The notes under the pieces were generated by a model. It searched no databases. It was given only the letters and a program-made list of their open reading frames with translations, and had not been told where the DNA came from. A stretch of DNA of 64,000 nucleotides, taken from the IMG/VR virus record IMGVR_UViG_3300032296_002111, positions 1 through 64,000 of that record. One strand, given 5' to 3'. The position numbers and the translations under genes were made by a program. This stretch comes from a virus. How positions within the stretch are numbered: the stretch's first letter is position 1; every line of letters starts with the position of its first letter. Of this stretch, positions 34,606 to 46,400 are shown piece after piece.

Positions 34606-36063
34606 ATGGCAAATCCATTGTATGGCGTACAAGGCTCATCAGCCAACAGCCCACAAAACGTAGCGGATGCCGCTACCCTCTCCGGACTTGCGGACACCGT
34701 GTCCTTCGTTCGTGAATTTTGGCCTACACTTCTTGACCGCTACCCTGACAGGCAGCTCATCGAGAACGGACTTATGGCTCACCTCGTAGACAACAAAGCT
34801 TTTGTTGGCGTTCAAACCAACACTACGCAAGTTTTCCACGCTGAACAAGATTCTGTTCTTGCTACTTTGACAGTTCAAAGCGCTCCTACCTCTTTGGGTG
34901 GTAATGCTTACAGAATCATTGTAGATGCTACACAGTATAGTGGAACTCAAGGCCCAGCTGGATTTTACAACTACGCCACCGTAGGTCAGAACTTCCAATT
35001 GGCAAACAACCCAGGCGTTATTTGTAATGTGTACGATGTAGTGTTCCCCGACACCACTGGTGGCGCCACTCACTACATTGACGTATATAGCAACGGAACT
35101 GTGAATCTTGCCACTGCTATTTCTGCTGGTGACACTCTGCTTCCACAGGATGCTGTAAACGACGTAAACGGAGACTTCCCTAACGGTTCTGTTCGTGGAT
35201 GGGCTCGTTATGGCGTTAGCTTCCAATATATGTCCACTGGCTCTGCCATCGTTGGTCAGGACACCTACAACCAGTCATTCATGTTCCAATTGGAAGGCGG
35301 TCAGTCTATTCTTGCTCCTCGCATTTTTGCTGACGCTATGATGACCGCTATGCTTCGTAAGTCTGCTGCCATCACTGTTGGTAAGGGCGATACTTATGGC
35401 GGTAAGCAAACCACCGTTGGTTTCGTTTCTGCTGCTCAGGCTTTCGGCTTGACAGATGACTATGCTGCTGGTGGTGTTCAAATGTCTGACCTTGAGGACA
35501 TCGGAATCCGTCTTCAGAATCGTGGTGCTGGTACTGAGCTTGACCTGTGGGGTGGATATAACTTCATGCAGTCAATTCAGCGTAACGCTCTGTCTCCTTT
35601 GACAGGTGGAGCTGTTCAGTACATCAGCGGTGAAATGAACGATGGTTCTGCAAGTTCTCGTCCAGGCTTGAAGAAATCTCTTGGTCACTTCATCCTTGGT
35701 AAATTCAAGGTGAACTTGAACGAGGCTTCTGAGTGGGCGCACAAGGCTATGTACTCTCCTGATTTAGGTGGTACTTCCCTCACCTCTGGTTATTGGGCTA
35801 ATGCTTTCTGCATCATCCCTAAAGAAGACGTTGCTGTTCCTCGTGAACTCACCAACACTTCTTACACTGTTACCGCTCCTATGTTCCGGGTTCTTCAGTT
35901 GAAGGCTCCTGTAACCACTGGCGGAACTCCTGTGATGAACCAGATTGTAAAGCGTGACCCTGCACACTTTGGCGCTATGAAGTACCAAATCATTAACAAT
36001 GAATACTTCGCTGCCCAGACCATGCTGGCTTCTAAGCTGTACTTCGGAGGAACTATCATCTAA
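34606..36063 (+). CDS. Major capsid protein
   Basis: 485 residues, HK97-fold-like length, starting after the leader AAAAACAAAAAA. The protein is neutral and beta-rich with DTVSFVREFWPTLLDRYPDR at the N-arm, SFQYMSTGSAIVGQDTYN, LNEASEWAHKAMYSPD and a compact C-terminus. Codons differ slightly from neighbours (more T-ending Gly, Ala and Thr), typical of a highly expressed gene. A strong terminator follows directly. Portal and scaffold precede it. Confidence 0.82.
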   Translation: MANPLYGVQGSSANSPQNVADAATLSGLADTVSFVREFWPTLLDRYPDRQLIENGLMAHLVDNKAFVGVQTNTTQVFHAEQDSVLATLTVQSAPTSLGGNAYRIIVDATQYSGTQGPAGFYNYATVGQNFQLANNPGVICNVYDVVFPDTTGGATHYIDVYSNGTVNLATAISAGDTLLPQDAVNDVNGDFPNGSVRGWARYGVSFQYMSTGSAIVGQDTYNQSFMFQLEGGQSILAPRIFADAMMTAMLRKSAAITVGKGDTYGGKQTTVGFVSAAQAFGLTDDYAAGGVQMSDLEDIGIRLQNRGAGTELDLWGGYNFMQSIQRNALSPLTGGAVQYISGEMNDGSASSRPGLKKSLGHFILGKFKVNLNEASEWAHKAMYSPDLGGTSLTSGYWANAFCIIPKEDVAVPRELTNTSYTVTAPMFRVLQLKAPVTTGGTPVMNQIVKRDPAHFGAMKYQIINNEYFAAQTMLASKLYFGGTII

Positions 36064-36081
36064 TAGAAACTTCGCAATAAA

Positions 36082-36114
36082 AAGAGGGCCGCTGAAAAGT
36101 TGGCCCTTTTTTTG
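36082..36114 (+). terminator. Intrinsic terminator after the capsid gene
   Basis: AGGGCC (36085-36090) pairs with GGCCCT (36102-36107) around an 11-nt loop, extended by A-T pairs, and is followed by TTTTTTT. It ends the structural operon after the major capsid gene. Confidence 0.85.
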
Positions 36115-36147
36115 TTTATTTGCGTAATAAATAAAACATAAACAATT

Positions 36148-37119
36148 ATGATAGTATCAGACAGCCGTGCAGGCATCAATGAAATTAACACATGGCCTGC
36201 CGAAGTAGAAGAGAAATTGATTTCGCTTGAGCCAGGCGACCTCGTAAAAGTTAGGCTGAATCCAAACCTTTGGTTCACTGTATTTGAACAGAGGGGAACA
36301 AGCCAAGATATGAATCGTCCTGTTTCAAGTGGAATGGTAAAAAAGATAGGGCAGCATGGCATTCCGTCTCCTTGGACTATTCGTTGGGAAAGAAGGCCAT
36401 ATCAAATTGGCTTCCTTGAGGGGTATGACGTTAATGGTAATGCTCGCTATCACCACCCTTTATTCTCTGAAACTGGAGAGATGACATTCAATGGCGACAA
36501 GGGGGGCGACAGAGAGCGTTTCTTTGCTTTGCAACTCCATCCTCAAATGCGTATCGACCCTCTTACAGGAATTGAGCGCAAGACATGGAAGTTTGAAATT
36601 GTTGACGAGGAGAAGGATAGTGGCGGAATTACAAGGGACTTTGAAGTTAAGCTGGCCCTCTTGAACAAAATCAAGGACCTTGATGATGCAAGTCTGAACA
36701 TCTTAATGAAGCCATCTATGTATGAGCGTTCATTCTTCAACAAGCCAGACCTTATAGGCAAGCCAAAGGCTTCCCGGGCCATTCTTGTAAAGAAAGTGGA
36801 AGGAGGAGAGTACAAGAACGTGGACGCTGCTTTCAAGGCATTGGACGAGGTGAACAAGATAGGAATCATTTACGATGCCCTCACTTCCCGTAAGCTCATC
36901 TGCACGGAGACAAAATTGATGCGTTACGATGGCATGGAAATTTGTACCTTTGCAGAGGAGATTTCAATTCCTAACATGGAAACGGCTGCCATCAATATCT
37001 TCCGTTATGCGGCTCACGTGCCGAACTTTGACGAGAAGGTGATTGAGTTCTTCCGTGAAGGGTTTGAGGCTGCCAAAACTACTGCTCACAAGGGCCGTAG
37101 GGGAACAAATAATGCCTAA
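36148..37119 (+). CDS. Hypothetical protein, 323 aa
   Basis: Starts after AAACATAAACAATT. The sequence is alpha/beta with LEPGDLVKVRLNPN near the N-terminus and a helical C-terminal third ending in a basic tail (TTAHKGRRGTNNA). No family recognised. It lies between the capsid terminator and a small gene, so it may be a head-completion or decoration factor; this is position only. Confidence 0.65.
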   Translation: MIVSDSRAGINEINTWPAEVEEKLISLEPGDLVKVRLNPNLWFTVFEQRGTSQDMNRPVSSGMVKKIGQHGIPSPWTIRWERRPYQIGFLEGYDVNGNARYHHPLFSETGEMTFNGDKGGDRERFFALQLHPQMRIDPLTGIERKTWKFEIVDEEKDSGGITRDFEVKLALLNKIKDLDDASLNILMKPSMYERSFFNKPDLIGKPKASRAILVKKVEGGEYKNVDAAFKALDEVNKIGIIYDALTSRKLICTETKLMRYDGMEICTFAEEISIPNMETAAINIFRYAAHVPNFDEKVIEFFREGFEAAKTTAHKGRRGTNNA

Positions 37120-37124
37120 TTGAC

Positions 37125-37325
37125 ATGGACACCTTAGCAACTTTAACGGCCAAATATCAAACCTCCCTGGCTTTTGACATTCAGGGAGGCTGCGTGGCTG
37201 CCTCTCAGCGTACACAAATACTGCTTGCTTTTGTGCAGGAAGTGACGTATAGACAGAGTGCGGCAGTGAACGATGAAGTGACGGCCAATCAGTTGCTAAC
37301 TTTTACATATCAAAACTATCCTTAG
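37125..37325 (+). CDS. Small hypothetical protein, 66 aa
   Basis: Starts 5 bases after the previous stop and ends just before a terminator. Thr/Ala/Gln-rich helix-type sequence (ASQRTQILLAFVQEVTYRQS). No family recognised. Confidence 0.6.
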   Translation: MDTLATLTAKYQTSLAFDIQGGCVAASQRTQILLAFVQEVTYRQSAAVNDEVTANQLLTFTYQNYP

Positions 37326-37361
37326 TGTTTTTCATAAAATTGAACAATTGGTTATGAGAAT

Positions 37362-37390
37362 AGGGGGAATTTTGTTCCCCTTTTTCTTTT
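37362..37390 (+). terminator. Intrinsic terminator
   Basis: GGGGAA (37364-37369) pairs with TTCCCC (37375-37380) around a short TTTTG loop, followed by TTTTTCTTTT. The T-tract runs into the next promoter's -7 box. Confidence 0.85.
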
Positions 37391-37397
37391 ATATTTG
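37390..37397 (+). promoter_or_regulatory. -7 promoter box TATATTTG, nearly leaderless gene follows
   Basis: TATATTTG lies directly after the terminator T-tract and 6 bases before the ATG at 37404. A start within the box (TTG 37395) was rejected for this reason. Confidence 0.6.
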
Positions 37398-37403
37398 ACC
37401 CCC

Positions 37404-37799
37404 ATGAACACAAGGCTTGGAGTTCACGTTGCAACAAAGGACAAGATTCCTCAGAATGATTTTGAGAAGCGTTGTCTTATTGCCTCTTGTTTAACATGGC
37501 AAGAGTATAACGGGCCTATTGTAATTGTCCTTGACGAGGCTTTTTACATTTGGCTTCATTATAGTGGCCTTGAGGTTCTCTATCAGGACATCATTCCAAT
37601 AGACATTGAATACCAAACGGAGGAGGACGTGAGGGCGCACTTCAAGGAACATATTCCGTATGACCTTTTCTTTGTTGGCCTTAACGAAGTGAGCGACCCA
37701 AACGGGGGTGGTAAAACTTATTTTATTAAAGGAAAAAAAGATTTTGTAGATTTGCAAGTAGAACTTTTACCTGAAGAGTATAAGAAATTATGGCAGTAA
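37404..37799 (+). CDS. Hypothetical protein, 131 aa
   Basis: ATG 37404 chosen because the TATATTTG box at 37390-37397 covers the earlier TTG. Alpha/beta protein with VHVATKDKIPQNDFEKRC and IVIVLDEAFYIWL. No family recognised. It is the first gene of the tail-module transcript and overlaps the next by 10 bases. Confidence 0.65.
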   Translation: MNTRLGVHVATKDKIPQNDFEKRCLIASCLTWQEYNGPIVIVLDEAFYIWLHYSGLEVLYQDIIPIDIEYQTEEDVRAHFKEHIPYDLFFVGLNEVSDPNGGGKTYFIKGKKDFVDLQVELLPEEYKKLWQ

Positions 37800-38701
37800 C
37801 ACCCGTAGGGGCCACTATACCAGCACCAAATCCGAACAATATAGTTGCAACAAATTATGCTGTTCCGGGTATTGTATTTGCAAAGGTTACGGAGGCCAAT
37901 CTTGCAGTGGCAAATTCACAGAGTGGTGGAGATGCTAATAGTCTTAGTGACATTATTGAGCCTGTTACGCTTGCTACGGGCAAAATTACATCAGACGATA
38001 CAACTGCGGTTGTATTTGGATATGACACAAGGTTTCTCACTGACTTTTCAAATGGGGACTATTTGTTTTATTACAATAATGATGCCTCTCCTATTTTATT
38101 AGGAAAGATTCAAAATAGAGATAGTGATACACAAATCACACTTACGGCCTTTAGTAGTGTTACTTTAACAAATCAAACTTTTTGTGGCGGGTCAAATTCT
38201 GTAATCCCAAGAGGCGAGAACCTTCTTGTCAGATTCCCTGTTATTCCGCAAGGCTCTGGAATTATTATTCCTAATTGGAATCAATTCAGGCAAGCCCCGG
38301 TTTCTCAAAGTAGTTTTAACAAAACCTCATTGAGTAGCATAACCACATATAGTGCTGTTGGAGACCCTACCATTTACGACCCATCTGGGGCTAATGTTCA
38401 ATTCACCATTACTCCAATATTTCCATACACCCAAACTCAGTATTCAAATGGGTATAAATATATTTGGACAACGGCCTCTGCCTTTCCTAATTTTATTTAT
38501 GCTATCATTAATCCTTATGGAGCTGGTTCTGCAAAACTCCCAGCAAATACATTGTATAAATTATTTGCCAATCAAAACTCAAGTGGGGTTGTAGCTTCCA
38601 TAATATATCCTGTTTTGTTTATGCAGACAATAGGATATGCCGCTTTTGATATGGCTCCTCCAGTAGTTAATCCAAACTCCACGCCTGGTGGGGAAAATTA
38701 A
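37790..38701 (+). CDS. Virion protein, paralogue A, 303 aa
   Basis: Thr/Ser/Asn/Pro-rich beta protein. Shared with the next gene are IIPNWNQF versus IPNFASPYW, a TSLSSITTYS versus ASLTQFSSTG segment, an FPNFIYAIINP versus FPNYIWIRITP segment, and LYKLF versus LYRLS, in the same order. It looks like a tail or fibre-base protein. The tandem pair implies gene duplication. Confidence 0.6.
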   Translation: MAVTPVGATIPAPNPNNIVATNYAVPGIVFAKVTEANLAVANSQSGGDANSLSDIIEPVTLATGKITSDDTTAVVFGYDTRFLTDFSNGDYLFYYNNDASPILLGKIQNRDSDTQITLTAFSSVTLTNQTFCGGSNSVIPRGENLLVRFPVIPQGSGIIIPNWNQFRQAPVSQSSFNKTSLSSITTYSAVGDPTIYDPSGANVQFTITPIFPYTQTQYSNGYKYIWTTASAFPNFIYAIINPYGAGSAKLPANTLYKLFANQNSSGVVASIIYPVLFMQTIGYAAFDMAPPVVNPNSTPGGEN

Positions 38702-38724
38702 AAAAAAATAACATTTAAAATAAT

Positions 38725-39534
38725 ATGGCAACATATAATATTCCATCAATCAATTACTACAGGGTGAATGCCACAAACACTGCTATTGCTACAAGTGCAA
38801 GCGGAGACGGAAGCCCAACAGAAGAAATACTTGCTCCTTCGCCTGAGGGATTGTTTCAAAGCAACTCTGGGGCCATTATCACTGGAGATGGAAGTGGCGA
38901 CTTTGCCAATTGGAATGAGGGGATGTATCTGTATTATACAGAATCCTTAACGGGCCAATATGTTTTAATGGGGCAAATAGAAACAATTGATAGCTCAACT
39001 CAGCTTACATTAGTTGATACTCCTCTTTCAACAGAAGCTAATGCTGTACTTTCCGCATCTTTTTCGCTCATCACCATTAATGAGAGTCTTTATATAAGGA
39101 TAGCAACAAGCACTTCTGGAGCGCCAAATGGAGGGATGAATATTCCAAACTTTGCTTCTCCATATTGGAGAACTGGGGCTGGAGTAACCGCTAACAACAA
39201 TAGCAACCAAGCCTCATTGACGCAATTTAGTTCCACAGGAACCCCTATTAGCACTTTGTCGCCAACTGTAAACATCCCGTTTACGTTCCAAACAATGAAT
39301 GTGTTTTCGGTAAGTTCTTCAAGCACCCGTACACAAATATTTTATTGGAACTCATCGACAGAGTTCCCTAATTATATTTGGATAAGAATAACGCCAAGAA
39401 CATCTGCAACAAGTAGTTCACTCAATAGCCAAACGCTTTATAGATTGAGCGTGGAGGAGGTATCAGAGGCATTGGTTATTACAGCAAACTTTGCTCAGCA
39501 ATCACTTGCAAATGCAGGATATAGTTTGGCGTAA
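38725..39534 (+). CDS. Virion protein, paralogue B, 269 aa
   Basis: Starts after an A-rich leader. Same order of blocks as the preceding gene with diverged sequence, including INESLYIRIATSTSG, NIPFTFQTMNVFSV and EFPNYIWIRITPR. Probably a tail, appendage or baseplate-like component. The C-terminus differs from paralogue A. Confidence 0.6.
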   Translation: MATYNIPSINYYRVNATNTAIATSASGDGSPTEEILAPSPEGLFQSNSGAIITGDGSGDFANWNEGMYLYYTESLTGQYVLMGQIETIDSSTQLTLVDTPLSTEANAVLSASFSLITINESLYIRIATSTSGAPNGGMNIPNFASPYWRTGAGVTANNNSNQASLTQFSSTGTPISTLSPTVNIPFTFQTMNVFSVSSSSTRTQIFYWNSSTEFPNYIWIRITPRTSATSSSLNSQTLYRLSVEEVSEALVITANFAQQSLANAGYSLA

Positions 39535-39556
39535 AATATCCATTAAGCACGACTAA

Positions 39557-40474
39557 ATGGCAAGCATTGATGTTTTCTTCAGGACAGCAGGGGCTAAGAA
39601 AGCTTTCGTTTCAACGACAGACAGCTCCTCCTTTGCTCGTTCCTCGTCTATATTCAATGCTTTAACGACAACAACAAGCAACACGCAGGTCTTTGGAACG
39701 CCAAATTCTACAAGTGCTTTCTTTTTAACGTCAGGTTTCTACCAAATATTCAAATCGTCTTCTGTGGCTTCTGTGTTTCTAACAACACCCACAGCCAACC
39801 CCACAAAAGAACTTGTTCTTAAAATAGGAACACTTGGGCCTAACACAGACTGCACTTATGTGGAGGTTCCTGACGCCACAGGAGAATACGATGCCACTAC
39901 AAATCCAGGAGGCTACAATCCCGTAGGAGACCCCTTCAATCCATATCGCCCATATAGAGGGTCTGTAAAGCTATGGACCGTTTATAAAGTGTGGAATACG
40001 CCAATTGGAACTGGAAATATAGGCGACACGCAAACGCCTTCCACGCAAGCAGAACAGAATGATGTAGATTATACATACACTCTCTATTTCCCTACAGAAA
40101 CAATAGAGAATGAAGCCATTGTTATTAAGGGAATTTACGAAATCATTCTAATTGCCGCTCCTTCTTCAGAGAACTATGAAGAATATATAGGCAATGTAAA
40201 TCTTTATAGCATTGCTAATGAGCTTGATGATTGGTATGTCACATCTGTTGGCATAATGGTGGATTGCGAGGTGATTAATTGCCTTAACAGAAGGCGGTAT
40301 GAGTTCCTTCAAGGCGTTATGTGCGGGAGATGCGATGATGATTATCTTTTGTTCTATTCCGATTATATAGGTATGCTATCGGCAATGGAAATACAAGACT
40401 GGCCCACAGCCGTAGAGTTTTATAATAAGCTTAAAACCCAATGCAGCACAGTTGAACCTAGCTGCGGATGTTAA
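39557..40474 (+). CDS. Virion-associated protein with Cys-rich C-terminus, 305 aa
   Basis: Ser/Thr-rich N-terminal half followed by a compact domain. The C-terminal third has eight cysteines: VDCEVINCLNRRR, VMCGRCDDDYLL and then TQCSTVEPSCGC at the very end, giving possible metal-binding or disulfide pairs. It lies directly before the giant fibre gene, so it may be an adaptor for it. No family recognised. Confidence 0.55.
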   Translation: MASIDVFFRTAGAKKAFVSTTDSSSFARSSSIFNALTTTTSNTQVFGTPNSTSAFFLTSGFYQIFKSSSVASVFLTTPTANPTKELVLKIGTLGPNTDCTYVEVPDATGEYDATTNPGGYNPVGDPFNPYRPYRGSVKLWTVYKVWNTPIGTGNIGDTQTPSTQAEQNDVDYTYTLYFPTETIENEAIVIKGIYEIILIAAPSSENYEEYIGNVNLYSIANELDDWYVTSVGIMVDCEVINCLNRRRYEFLQGVMCGRCDDDYLLFYSDYIGMLSAMEIQDWPTAVEFYNKLKTQCSTVEPSCGC

Positions 40475-40477
40475 TGT

Positions 40478-43400
40478 ATGGCTAACTTTCTTGATGATAT
40501 TACCTCCTATAACGCAAAGGCTTCACTTGCTATTGCGTTAGCCGTTAAGGAATGTCGTAATGATACGGCAAACCTAATGTCTTCCTTAAAGACAACTGCA
40601 AACGATACATCGCTATCGGAGCCAGTTAGGCTACAAGCATTAACAGCTCTTATAAATGTAGGAGGACTACTTGACATTCCGCTTCCTCCATATTTCCCTG
40701 TCACCACCACTTATGCTACCACACAGTCTTATGTTGGCATACACAATGACCTATCTGGTCTTCAGGGAGGAGCGGCAGGAGAGTATTATCACTTAACTGC
40801 TGCCGAAAGGACCTCCATCTTAAATAAAGCGGGACTGAGTGATATTACATTCGCAAATCTTCAGGGAGTTTACACTCAGAACAATAGCCTTAACACGGCA
40901 ATAAACAGCAAGCAAGACCAACTTAATGCGCCAGTAGGCAATTATTTTGTCAAGATAAGTGGCACTACAATTTCCTACGACAATAGCACATATTTAACGA
41001 GTGCTACGCTTGCCTCTACCCCCGCTACGGGTCAGTTATCAGGCACATTTGGGAACCCCATTCTCAGTAATGCTGCTGTAATTGCGAAAGTGCTTACGGG
41101 GTGGAACGGGAGCGTGTCTCCTGCCTCCATCACTTCTTCTGATTCGATTCTTACGGCACTTCAAAAACTGAATGCCAATATAAACGATGTAATAGCAAAT
41201 CCTGCGGGTGTAAGTACGGTGGCCCTAACAATGCCATCTTCTGTATTTACATACACATCCACGCCTTCAAGCGGGGCTGTAATGCTGAGCGCTTCGTTTA
41301 ACACGCAAACTGCGAATAGATTTTTTGCAGGACCAACAACGGGGGCGGCAGCTATTCCCACATTCCGTGCGCTTGTGGCTGCCGATTTGCCTTCGGGTGT
41401 GGTAACTCCAGGAACTTATGGCTCTGGCGCTGCGATTCCAGTTATTACAGTGGACACTTATGGAAGAGTGACGGGCATAACCACTGCTCCAAGTGCTTCT
41501 GGCGGACAAGTGAATACGGTGATGCTAACGGGAAGTGGTATTTTCAGTTTAACGCAGCCTGGCAGCACTCCTACGGATGTTGTATGGAATATAGGACTTG
41601 CTACGCAAACTCCAAATTTTGTGTTCGCTGGCCCCGCCACAGGAAGTACGCCACTTGCACCGGGATTTCGTGCCTTGGTGGCTGCTGACATTCCTTCTCT
41701 TACCATTAGTAAAATATCGGGTCTTCAGAGTGCGCTTGACTCCAAGATGACATATAGCCTCAATGATGGGGAGATATGGATAGGAAATAAAGCAAACGCC
41801 CCTATAAATCATAGTCTCACGGGGGATGTTTTAATGACTCGTGAGGGGGTTGTTACTATACAGCCAGAGGCGGTAACATTTGCCAAGATGCAAAATATCA
41901 CTTCAGGCAATTTGCTTGGAAGGTATGATGCATCAAGTCCTGGCTCTATTCAGCAAATAAGTCTTGACCCGCTTTCATTTAATTTGGACGCTTTTGGAGT
42001 GCTTTCTCTTGCCACTCCCGTTGCTCCCGTTATTAACACAAAGGGAAGCCTTATTACATATAGGCAAAGCATAGGAGACCAAGTTCAATTATATGCAGGA
42101 ACGAATGGTCAAATTCTAATCCCTAACAATAATTTAGATGATGGATTGGAATGGGTGGATGTAACAGGTGATATTACGCTTGATACAGCTAATCCAAGCG
42201 GGGCAGCAACAATATCAGCAGGAGCCGTTACGCTTGCTAAGATGGCCAATCTTGCAGCCAATTCTTTCATAGGCAACAACACGGGCAGTTCAGCTACGCC
42301 TATTGCGCTTACGACAGCGCAAGCAACGGCTATGCTTAACGTGTTCGACACTGCCTCTACAACTAAAGGGCTTGTGCCTGGAAGCAATAGCCTTGGAAGC
42401 ACCTATTTCCTTTGTGCTGACGGAACGTGGCAGCCCGTAACGGGAACAGGAACTGTGACCACCGTAAGCGTTGTTTCGGCTAATGGTTTTGCAGGAACTG
42501 TGGCAAACGCTACAACAACACCTGCCATTACGCTTTCCACTACCATAACGGGAGTGCTTAAGGGAAATGGAACGGCTATTTCCACAGCTATAGCAGGAAC
42601 AGATGTTGTTACTCCAGGAACAATTACGCAAACATCAGGAGCGGGAAGTGGTCTTGAAATGGCTACTGCTCGCATACTTGGTCGCACAACGGCTGGAACA
42701 GGGCCAATTGAGGCCATTTCTGCTGGGGCTACACTAACGCTTTCAGGAGGCAGCCTTGGCATCAACTTAGGCAATCTTAACACGTGGACAGCCAAGCAGA
42801 CTTTCTCCGCAGGCATTCAGCTTAACGGAGCCACTTCTGGATATGTTCAAATAAACGCTCCTGCCGTTGCTGGGACGCAGACATACACGCTGCCAACAGG
42901 AACGCCATCAGGAAGCAATCAGTTCCTCACGGCCACAACAGGAGGTGTTCTTTCATGGGCCTCTCCTGTGGGGACCACCACTAACGCTGTTACGTTTAAC
43001 AATAGCGGAAGCGGAGCAGCCTCAGGAACGACATTTGACGGCTCTGTTGCTCGTACAATAAGCTACAACACAATAGGGGCGCAGGCATTGAACGCCAACC
43101 TCACAGGACTTTCTGCTCTGTCTTATTCAAGCGGAACGCCATTTGTGAAAATGACGGCAGCAGGAACATTCGCCCTTGACACAAACACGTATGTAACGAA
43201 TGTGTCCTTCACAGGAGGTCTTATTTCTGTGGCCACTCCTTCCACTACGCCTGCCTTCACTGTCGCAGGAACGCAAGGAGGAATTGTGTATTTCACAAGT
43301 GGGTCAACATGGGCCTCCACTTCAGCCTTAGACCAAGGAGAACTCCTTGTCGGAGGAGGAACGGGGTCGCCTTCCACTATTAACACAGGAGCAACTGACA

Positions 43401-46400
43401 CTATTCTTATAAGCAATGGGCCTGGGTTCTCTCCAAGTTGGAGTACGGCTACATATCTTGTAACGACAAGTGCGAACAGACTTCTTTATAGTTCAGCCAA
43501 TAATGTCATCGACGAAATCGTTGCCCCATCATCGGCGAACACCTATCTGAAGTGGGATGGTTCTTCATTCACATGGGATGTAGCAGGTGGCGGAGGTGGA
43601 AGTGGAACAGTGAGTACAGGCACAATAGGTCAGCTTGCTTATTACACCGGGACCACCACCGTGGCAAGTTTCTCTGCCGCCAATAGTATCATCTACGGCA
43701 ATAATTCCAATAATGTCGCAGCATTACCTTACGGCACAGAAGCTAATAAATATCTAAGGGTTAATGCCACTGGCACAGCACTTATCTGGGACACTGCTGG
43801 AACTGGCACTGTAACAAGCGTAGGGCTAACAATGCCAGCAGCATTTAATGTAAGCATCCCAACGATTACTACATCAGGCACATTTGCCGTAACGGCAGCA
43901 GGAACAGCGGCCCAATATATTCGTGGAGATGGACAACTTGCTTTATTGCCTACATCAGGAGGTGGCGGTGGAACTTCTGTTAGTTATTACCTGAACGGCT
44001 CTGTTTCTCAGGGAATCAATAACTATAAGCAGATGAGCAAAGTTCCTGTAATTGGTTTAGGAACAGACTTCACGCTTACAAATACTACAGGGGCGCAGGT
44101 AATGGCCGAGTTCCTTACAGATGCCAATGACCCATCTTTGTTGAACATCCCCGCTGGAGCATGGACAATAAATCTGTTCTTTTCTGTTAACAATGCTAAT
44201 GCGGCTCCATCGTTTTATGTTGAACTCTTAAAATACGATGGAGCCACATTTACACCAATAGCGACAAGTCCTTCAGAAGATATTTCAAATGGAACAGCTA
44301 TTAACTATTACAGCACATCCATTGCTCTTTCTTCTACGGCTCTTTCCGTAACAGATAGGCTTGCAATTCGTGTATATGTAAACACGAATGGAAACAGAAC
44401 CGTTACGCTTCACACAGAGGATAGCCACTTGGCTCAGGTGGTTACAACATTTTCCACTGGCATCACTTCTTTAAACGGGTTGAATACTCCGGTGCAGTTC
44501 TTTGCCAATGGCTCTTCAGGACTTGCTCCGGCTTTTGTTAGTTCAACATCAACACACACGCTGAACATTCCTCTTGCTTCAACAGCAAGCGTTACGGCGG
44601 GTCTTATAAGCAACACTGACTACACCAATTTCTCTAATAAAATATCCAATCCAATGACAGCATTGGGGGATATTATTTACGGAGGAGCATTGGGAGCCCC
44701 TACGGCACTTGGAATAGGAAGCGTAAATCAAGTGCTTACTGTCTCTGCTGGCGGTATTCCTACATGGACAAATGCTGGGACAGGTGATGTAATAGGACCG
44801 TCCTCCTCTCTTGATGGGAACTTTGCTGTGTTTAGCGGACTTGGAGGCAAGACAATTGCTGAACCTGCTGCGGCTTCTTTGACAACAGGAGGAAGGGCAA
44901 CATTTAATGATGGAGTAGATGTAGGAGTAAGCAATAGTGCTACAGGAACGCTTGTGTTCCGCAACAACACAACATCAGCAACAACGACATTCCAGTCTTC
45001 TACATCACAATCATCAAATGCCTCTTATGTTTGGCCTCAAGCACAAGCCACTTCTTCTGGATTGGTGCTTACTAATGATGGGGCGGGGAATTTGTCTTGG
45101 ACGGCAACAGGTACTGGGAATGTAACCTTGGCAGGAACAAATCCTTTTACAGGAGCTAATTCATTTTCAAGTTCGGTAACAGTCCTTTCTACGGGTACTT
45201 TTACGCTTACAACTCCCGGAACTACTGGAACAACAAGGTTGGTAAGTAGTGCTACGGTTGCTTTAAATCAAATTATTACATTTCCAAATGCAACAGGAAC
45301 GGTTGCGCTAATTAATACAGCTCAAACATTTACTGGTAATCAAAATTTTCAATCTGGAAATATAACAATTGGAGGCAACGGCACTTCGGGCGTTTTTAGA
45401 ATTGGAAACAACTCTTCTACTGGAGTAACAATTTTAGCAAGTGCCGCCACTACTGCGGCGCAGCATATTGTTACATTACCAAATGCAGCAGGAACAGTTG
45501 CTCTTGCTGATGTTTCACAAACTTTTTCCGCAGCTCAATTTTTTAATGCCCAATTAACAATTAACGGCAACGGGGTTGGAGGCAGTTTTAGAATTCAAAG
45601 CCCTTCCTCTACCGGATATACATCTTTAACAACTAATGCCACTACTGCGGCACAGCATACTGTTACATTTCCAAATGCAGCAGGAACTGTGCCATTACTT
45701 GGTCTTGCTCAAAACTGGAGTGCATTACAGACATTTCAAAACGGCATATCACTAACAACTGCTGGTACATTCACTACAGCCGCTTCGGTGGCCTCTACAT
45801 TTAGCGGCTCGGCAGCATTTAACTCATCAACAACATTTACTTCGTCAGCAACATTTAACAGCGGTGTAGCAAGATTTGGAAACACTTCTAATACATTTTT
45901 TTACACAATTGTTGGAAGTGCAATTGGCGCAGGAAGACAATTAACTCTTCCGCTTATTACAACAAACGATACATTTGCTGTCCTTGGTCTTGCTCAAAGT
46001 TTTTCTGCCGCTCAAACATTTAATGGCGGGATTACAATGGGAGCAGCAATAACCGGAGCCGCATCTCAAGATGTTTTTAATACAACGTCCACCACCATAA
46101 ACTTTGCAGGCGCAGCCACAACACTTGCAATAGGCAACACTGCCACCGCTGCTCAAACCGTTAATATGTTTACCGCCTCAACAGGGGCATCAACATATAA
46201 CTTTGCAACGGGAGCAACAGCTAACGCCACCACAAAGACCATAAATATTGGTACGGGTGGTGCAGCTGGTTCTACTACTAATATTACATTTGGGACATCA
46301 GCAACCACAAATCTTCGCTTCTTTGGCTCTGCAAACACATCCGGCAAGCCAACAGTAACTGGCAGTAGAGGAGGAAATGCGGCACTTGCATCTTTCTTAA

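Noticed and set aside
37395-37403. TTG start upstream of ATG 37404
   Set aside because: It lies inside the TATATTTG promoter box.
41161-43416. Long antisense frames opposite the fibre gene
   Set aside because: They mirror the repetitive Ser/Thr/Gly codons of the fibre and have no start context or conserved sequence.
45290-46000. CRISPR-like periodicity in the fibre gene
   Set aside because: The repeats are in-frame protein repeats with diverging bases, not direct repeats with unique spacers; no cas gene is present.
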